Assembly (NCBI GenBank): GCA_016215605.1
Contig: JACRJB010000028.1
Span: 1-49,653 of the forward strand
Length of the DNA stretch: 49,653 nucleotides
Origin: Rhodopseudomonas palustris
GTDB taxonomy: Bacteria > Pseudomonadota > Alphaproteobacteria > Rhizobiales > Xanthobacteraceae
Direction: 5' to 3'
The notes under the pieces were generated by a model. The model searched no databases, was not told the DNA's origin, and was given only the letters and a program-made list of their open reading frames with translations. Numbering within the stretch: the first letter of the stretch is position 1; each line of letters starts with the position of its first letter. Made by a program: the position numbers and the translations under genes. Of this stretch, positions 46,645 to 49,653 are shown piece by piece.

Positions 46645-46800
46645 GTCATTCCGGGGCGCGCGAAGCGCGAACCCGGAATCCATAACCCCTGTGCTGCGGT
46701 TTCTGTAGGATCGTTCGTCCTACGTCGTCCCGAAGCAGCGAATGCTGCGGCGTATGGATTCCGGGTTCGCGAGCTGCGCTCGCGCCCCGGAATGACGAAC
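46645..46800. repeat. Palindromic intergenic repeat, family A
   Basis: Opposed units GTCATTCCGGGGCGCG...GAACCCGGAATCCAT and TATGGATTCCGGG...CCCCGGAATGACG bracket a spacer of about 70 bp. Together with the family B copy next to it, it fills the 340-bp gap between the convergent DUF6285 and enoyl-CoA hydratase genes; nothing else is visible there. Confidence 0.8.
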
Positions 46801-46826
46801 GAGAGGTTTTGCGCGCCATTGTTGCC

Positions 46827-46908
46827 GTCATTGCGAGGAGCGCAGCGACGAAGCAATCCAGCGTTGCGATTGGGATTGCTTGATTGCTTCGCTTCGCTCG
46901 CAATGACG
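46827..46908. repeat. Palindromic intergenic repeat, family B
   Basis: Opposed units GTCATTGCGAGGAGCGCAGC...GAAGCAATCCAG and TTGCTTCGCTTCGCTCGCAATGACG. It lies directly after the family A pair in a gap between convergent genes. Confidence 0.8.
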
Positions 46909-46929
46909 TGGAGATGTTCGCGACCGAAC

Positions 46930-47709
46930 CTACTTCCCCTGCCAGTTCGGCTTGCGCTTTTCGGAGAAGGCTTTCGGGCCTTCGATGTAGTCCTGCGACG
47001 CGACCATGGCTTTCACCGCGGGATAGTCGCGCTGCTCGGCGATGGCTTGCGGCAGCGAGACTTCGAGGCCGCGGCTCAGCGTCTGCTTCGAGGCGCGGAT
47101 CGACATCGGCGAGACGGAGCAGATGGTTTCGGCCCAGCGTTCCGCCGCGGCGAGCGCTTGGCCTTGCGGCACGACCTCGTTGACGAAGCCGAGTTCATAG
47201 CCTTCCTGCGCCTTGACGTGGCGGGCGGTGAGGATCATGCCCATCGCGCGCTTCAGCCCGATCTGGCGGGGCAGGCGGTGCAGGCCGCCGGCCAGCGCCG
47301 CGAGGCCGACGCGCGGCTCCGGCAACGCGAAGGTGGCGTTCTCCGAGGCGATGATCAAGTCGCAGGCGAGCGCGATCTCGAAGCCGCCGCCCATCGCCAC
47401 GCCGTTGACCGCGGCGATGATCGGCTTGTCGCAATCGAACCGCGAGGTGAGGCCGCCGAATCCGGTCTCGCCCCAGCCGCGCTTGCCGCCCGAGGCCTGC
47501 CACTTCAGATCGTTGCCGGCGCAGAACGCCTTGTCGCCGGCGCCGGTGACGATCGCCACCCACTGCTCGGGATCGGCGGCGAAGTCGTTGAACACGCCTT
47601 CGAGTTCGAAATGCGCGTCGGTGTGCAGCGCGTTGTAGACCTCCGGGCGCGACAGCGTGACGATGGTGATCGGGCCCTTGCGGGTCACGGTGGAGAATTG
47701 CAGCGCCAT
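46930..47709 (-). CDS. Enoyl-CoA hydratase (crotonase family)
   Basis: A 259-residue crotonase with both catalytic glutamates: E111 in GGGFEIALACD and E131 in ALPEPRVGL, so a genuine hydratase is likely. The oxyanion-hole segment AFCAGNDLKW is also present. It hydrates trans-2-enoyl-CoA to 3-hydroxyacyl-CoA in beta-oxidation. The start at 47709 (MALQFSTV) has AAAGGAAA about 4 bases upstream; the frame is open further upstream but without a site. It is divergent from the acyl-CoA dehydrogenase gene, which provides the preceding pathway step; the 124-bp gap would hold both promoters. Confidence 0.93.
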   Translation of the reverse strand: MALQFSTVTRKGPITIVTLSRPEVYNALHTDAHFELEGVFNDFAADPEQWVAIVTGAGDKAFCAGNDLKWQASGGKRGWGETGFGGLTSRFDCDKPIIAAVNGVAMGGGFEIALACDLIIASENATFALPEPRVGLAALAGGLHRLPRQIGLKRAMGMILTARHVKAQEGYELGFVNEVVPQGQALAAAERWAETICSVSPMSIRASKQTLSRGLEVSLPQAIAEQRDYPAVKAMVASQDYIEGPKAFSEKRKPNWQGK

Positions 47710-47833
47710 CGGCGTTTCCTTTTTTCGTTGAGCAGAATTCGCGCGATGCTGCGCGCTTGACTTGGGAAGACCGGGGCATGTTAATCGGTCGCTTAACAAG
47801 ATCAACAACAACACTCGATATTGGGAGCGCGCC

Positions 47834-49108
47834 TTGGACTTTTCCCTGCCGGCCGATCTGGTCGCCTATCTCGCCGAGCTCGATCGCTTCATCGACGCGA
47901 CGATCAAGCCGCTGGAACAGGCGGACGACAACATCCGCTTCTTCGATCATCGCCGCGAATGGGCGCGCACCGATTTCGAGGGCGGCGGGCTGCCGCGCCA
48001 CGAATGGGAAGAGCTGCTGCGCAAGGCGAAGAATCTCGCCGACGACGCCGGACATCTGCGCTTCGCGATCCCGAAGCGCTACGGCGGCCAAGACGGCAGC
48101 AATCTGTGGATGGCGGTGATCCGCGAGCACTTCGCCGCCAAGGGCCTCGGCCTGCACAACGATCTGCAGAACGAGCATTCGATCGTCGGCAATTTCCCGA
48201 TCGTGAAGATGCTCGATCTGTACGGCCGCGACGATCAGAAGGCGATGATCGACGGCTCGATCAAGGGCAAGTATCGCATCACGTTCGGCCTCACCGAGCC
48301 CGATCACGGTTCCGACGCGACCCACATGGAGACGCGTGCAGAGGAAGCCGTGCGCGACGGCAAGAAGGGCTGGGTCATCAACGGCGAGAAGATGTGGACG
48401 ACCGGCATGCACGTCGCCACGCATTGCGCGCTGTTCGCCCGCACCTCGGGCAACGATGGCGACGCGCGCGGCATCACCTGCTTCCTGGTGCCGGCCGATG
48501 CGCCCGGCGTGAAGGTCGAGGAATATCTGTGGACCTTCAACATGCCGACCGATCATCCGCGGGTGTCGTTCAAGGACGTGTTCGTGACCGAAGAGGCGCT
48601 GTTCGGCGAGGTCGGGCGCGGCCTGTCGCTGGCGCAGTGCTTCGTGCACGAGAACCGCATTCGTCAGGCGGCGAGTTCGCTCGGCGCCGCGGTGTTCTGC
48701 ATCAACGAGAGCGTGAAGTACGCGCGTGAACGAAAGCCGTTCGGCGAGGAGTTGGCGCGCAACCAGGCGATCCAGTTTCCGCTGGTCGAACTCGCCACTC
48801 AGGCGGAGATGCTGCGCCTCTTGATCCGCAAGACCGCGTGGGAAATGGATCAGATGACGCAGGCGCAGGTCGAGCACACGCTGTCCGACAAGGTGTCGAT
48901 GTGCAACTACTGGGCGAACCGGCTGTGCGGCCAGGCGGCGGATCGCGCCATCCAGGTGCACGGCGGCATCGGCTATTCGCGGCACAAGCCGTTCGAGCAC
49001 ATCTACCGCCACCACCGCCGCTATCGCATCACCGAAGGCAGCGAGGAAATCCAGATGCGCAAGGTCGCGGGGTTTTTGTTCGGCTATATGGGCGCGAACA
49101 AGCGGTGA
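47834..49108 (+). CDS. Acyl-CoA dehydrogenase family protein
   Basis: A 424-residue FAD-dependent acyl-CoA dehydrogenase. Signature segments are visible: LTEPDHGSDATHMETRAE (FAD/substrate region), WVINGEKMWTTG, and the C-terminal VHGGIGYSRHKPFEHIY and ITEGSEEIQ. It oxidises an acyl-CoA to the 2-enoyl-CoA and passes electrons to ETF. The start is taken as TTG 47834, giving MDFSLPADLVAYLAELDRF, which I recall as the usual N-terminus of this family, with GGGAG about 8 bases upstream; a TTG at 47762 is in frame but has no site. The branch is the one associated with APH-fold kinases, whose gene lies 1.7 kb away. Confidence 0.93.
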   Translation: MDFSLPADLVAYLAELDRFIDATIKPLEQADDNIRFFDHRREWARTDFEGGGLPRHEWEELLRKAKNLADDAGHLRFAIPKRYGGQDGSNLWMAVIREHFAAKGLGLHNDLQNEHSIVGNFPIVKMLDLYGRDDQKAMIDGSIKGKYRITFGLTEPDHGSDATHMETRAEEAVRDGKKGWVINGEKMWTTGMHVATHCALFARTSGNDGDARGITCFLVPADAPGVKVEEYLWTFNMPTDHPRVSFKDVFVTEEALFGEVGRGLSLAQCFVHENRIRQAASSLGAAVFCINESVKYARERKPFGEELARNQAIQFPLVELATQAEMLRLLIRKTAWEMDQMTQAQVEHTLSDKVSMCNYWANRLCGQAADRAIQVHGGIGYSRHKPFEHIYRHHRRYRITEGSEEIQMRKVAGFLFGYMGANKR

Positions 49109-49184
49109 GGGCGGCGCATCCGTCGGGGCAGGCACGCCGCTGTAGCGCCGTGCCAACGCTGCGAAGTGAGTTATTAGTGTTGCG

Positions 49185-49514
49185 TCATTGCCGGGCTTGA
49201 CCCGCCTGCGGGGCCGAAGCCCCTTCGGCGCGGCGAAGGCCCGGCAATCCATCCTCTTCGGAATACGTCCTTCGCTCGGCGCGCTGACGCGCACGATGGA
49301 TCCGCGGGTCAAGCCCGCGGATGACGGGAGTGCGGGTGGCAGACGGCTGCCTCATCGCGACGTCCGATTCGATTATCAAACAGCCACGGCGATGTGTTCT
49401 CGCGGCGCCGGAGCGTCCGAGCTTTGCACCCGTCGCTTCGCAGCGAGGGGTGGGGGCGCGCCGGTCGGCGCGGATGGTTGGTGGTTTCTCGCGATGGCTT
49501 TGCGGACCATCGCG
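49185..49514. repeat. Long structured repeat, right copy (inverted partner at 1-329)
   Basis: This is the reverse-orientation copy of the element at the left window end. On plus it opens TCATTGCCGGGCTTGACCCG and ends with the hairpin CGCGATGGCTTTGCGGACCATCGCG (about 49490-49514). Relative to the left copy it has substitutions and small indels, but stems are kept; one stem reads CCGCGGG/CCCGCGG instead of GCGCGGG/CCCGCGC. It fills most of 49109-49653. The last 139 bases (49515-49653) contain nothing I recognise. Confidence 0.85.
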
Positions 49515-49653
49515 CAACGCCTTCCGGCGCGCCCACCGCGGCGGTTTTGGGCATCGGGACAGTTCTTCCGGGAGCACAGCGGAGCGGGATCTCCCCGGCC
49601 TTTGCTGCGCCCGTCCAGCCACGAAAGCGGCGGCCGCTCGTAGTAGCGGCGGA

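Noticed and set aside
49188-49643. A 151-codon plus-strand frame at the right end
   Set aside because: It reads through the long repeat; the matching left copy has a different frame structure, so it is not conserved as protein.

Overview
The window is high-GC alphaproteobacterial chromosome, almost certainly from a Rhodopseudomonas palustris-group strain. The strongest clue is a cytochrome P450 at 27798-29033. From memory it is nearly collinear with CYP199A2/CYP199A4 of R. palustris, and it sits beside a palustrisredoxin-type [2Fe-2S] ferredoxin. High GC in third codon positions, many Liv-type ABC transporters, CoA-linked catabolic enzymes and Bradyrhizobiaceae-style palindromic intergenic repeats fit the same assignment. 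I see no rRNA, tRNA, CRISPR, transposase or phage gene.

Layout: 392-6472 (minus) holds a fatty acid desaturase, an alpha/beta-hydrolase-OsmC fusion, a sulfite-oxidase-fold molybdoenzyme, a P450 with its own small Fe-S ferredoxin, and an amidase. 6596-7702 (plus) is an SbmA/YddA-like membrane protein. 7712-14900 (minus) holds a GH1 beta-glucosidase, an SDR and a branched-chain amino acid-type ABC transporter; its two ATPases are fused and its binding-protein gene carries a frameshift. 15115-16194 is a tartrate/D-malate dehydrogenase. 16209-20431 (minus) holds an unknown membrane protein, a D-2-hydroxyacid dehydrogenase, an M20 amidohydrolase and a LysR regulator. The regulator is divergent from 20549-26124: a DUF1445 hydro-lyase, then a complete SBP-livHMGF transporter. 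26186-29033 (minus) is the CYP199A operon (P450, ferredoxin, another binding protein), divergent from a MarR regulator at 29130. 29891-33729 is a complete four-carbon acid-sugar (threonate) pathway: OtnC, LtnD, OtnI and OtnK. 33986-38366 is an RND pump with its adaptor. 38534-49108 is a loose group of acyl-CoA and ketone catabolic genes: degenerate thiolase, nitronate monooxygenase, Baeyer-Villiger monooxygenase, SDR, two enoyl-CoA hydratases, an APH-fold kinase, a DUF6285 protein and an acyl-CoA dehydrogenase.

How the parts fit: most genes serve uptake and oxidation of small organic acids and aromatic or alicyclic compounds. CYP199A with Pux should O-demethylate or hydroxylate para-substituted benzoates, drawing electrons through a reductase encoded elsewhere. 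The threonate genes would yield dihydroxyacetone phosphate. The 38-49 kb genes look like a beta-oxidation-linked pathway for a ketone-containing substrate.

The most unusual DNA feature is a structured element of about 330 bp present at both window ends in inverted orientation. At least one of its stems has a compensatory base-pair change between the copies. Other palindromic repeat families sit in intergenic gaps, including between the binding-protein gene and livH in both transporter operons.
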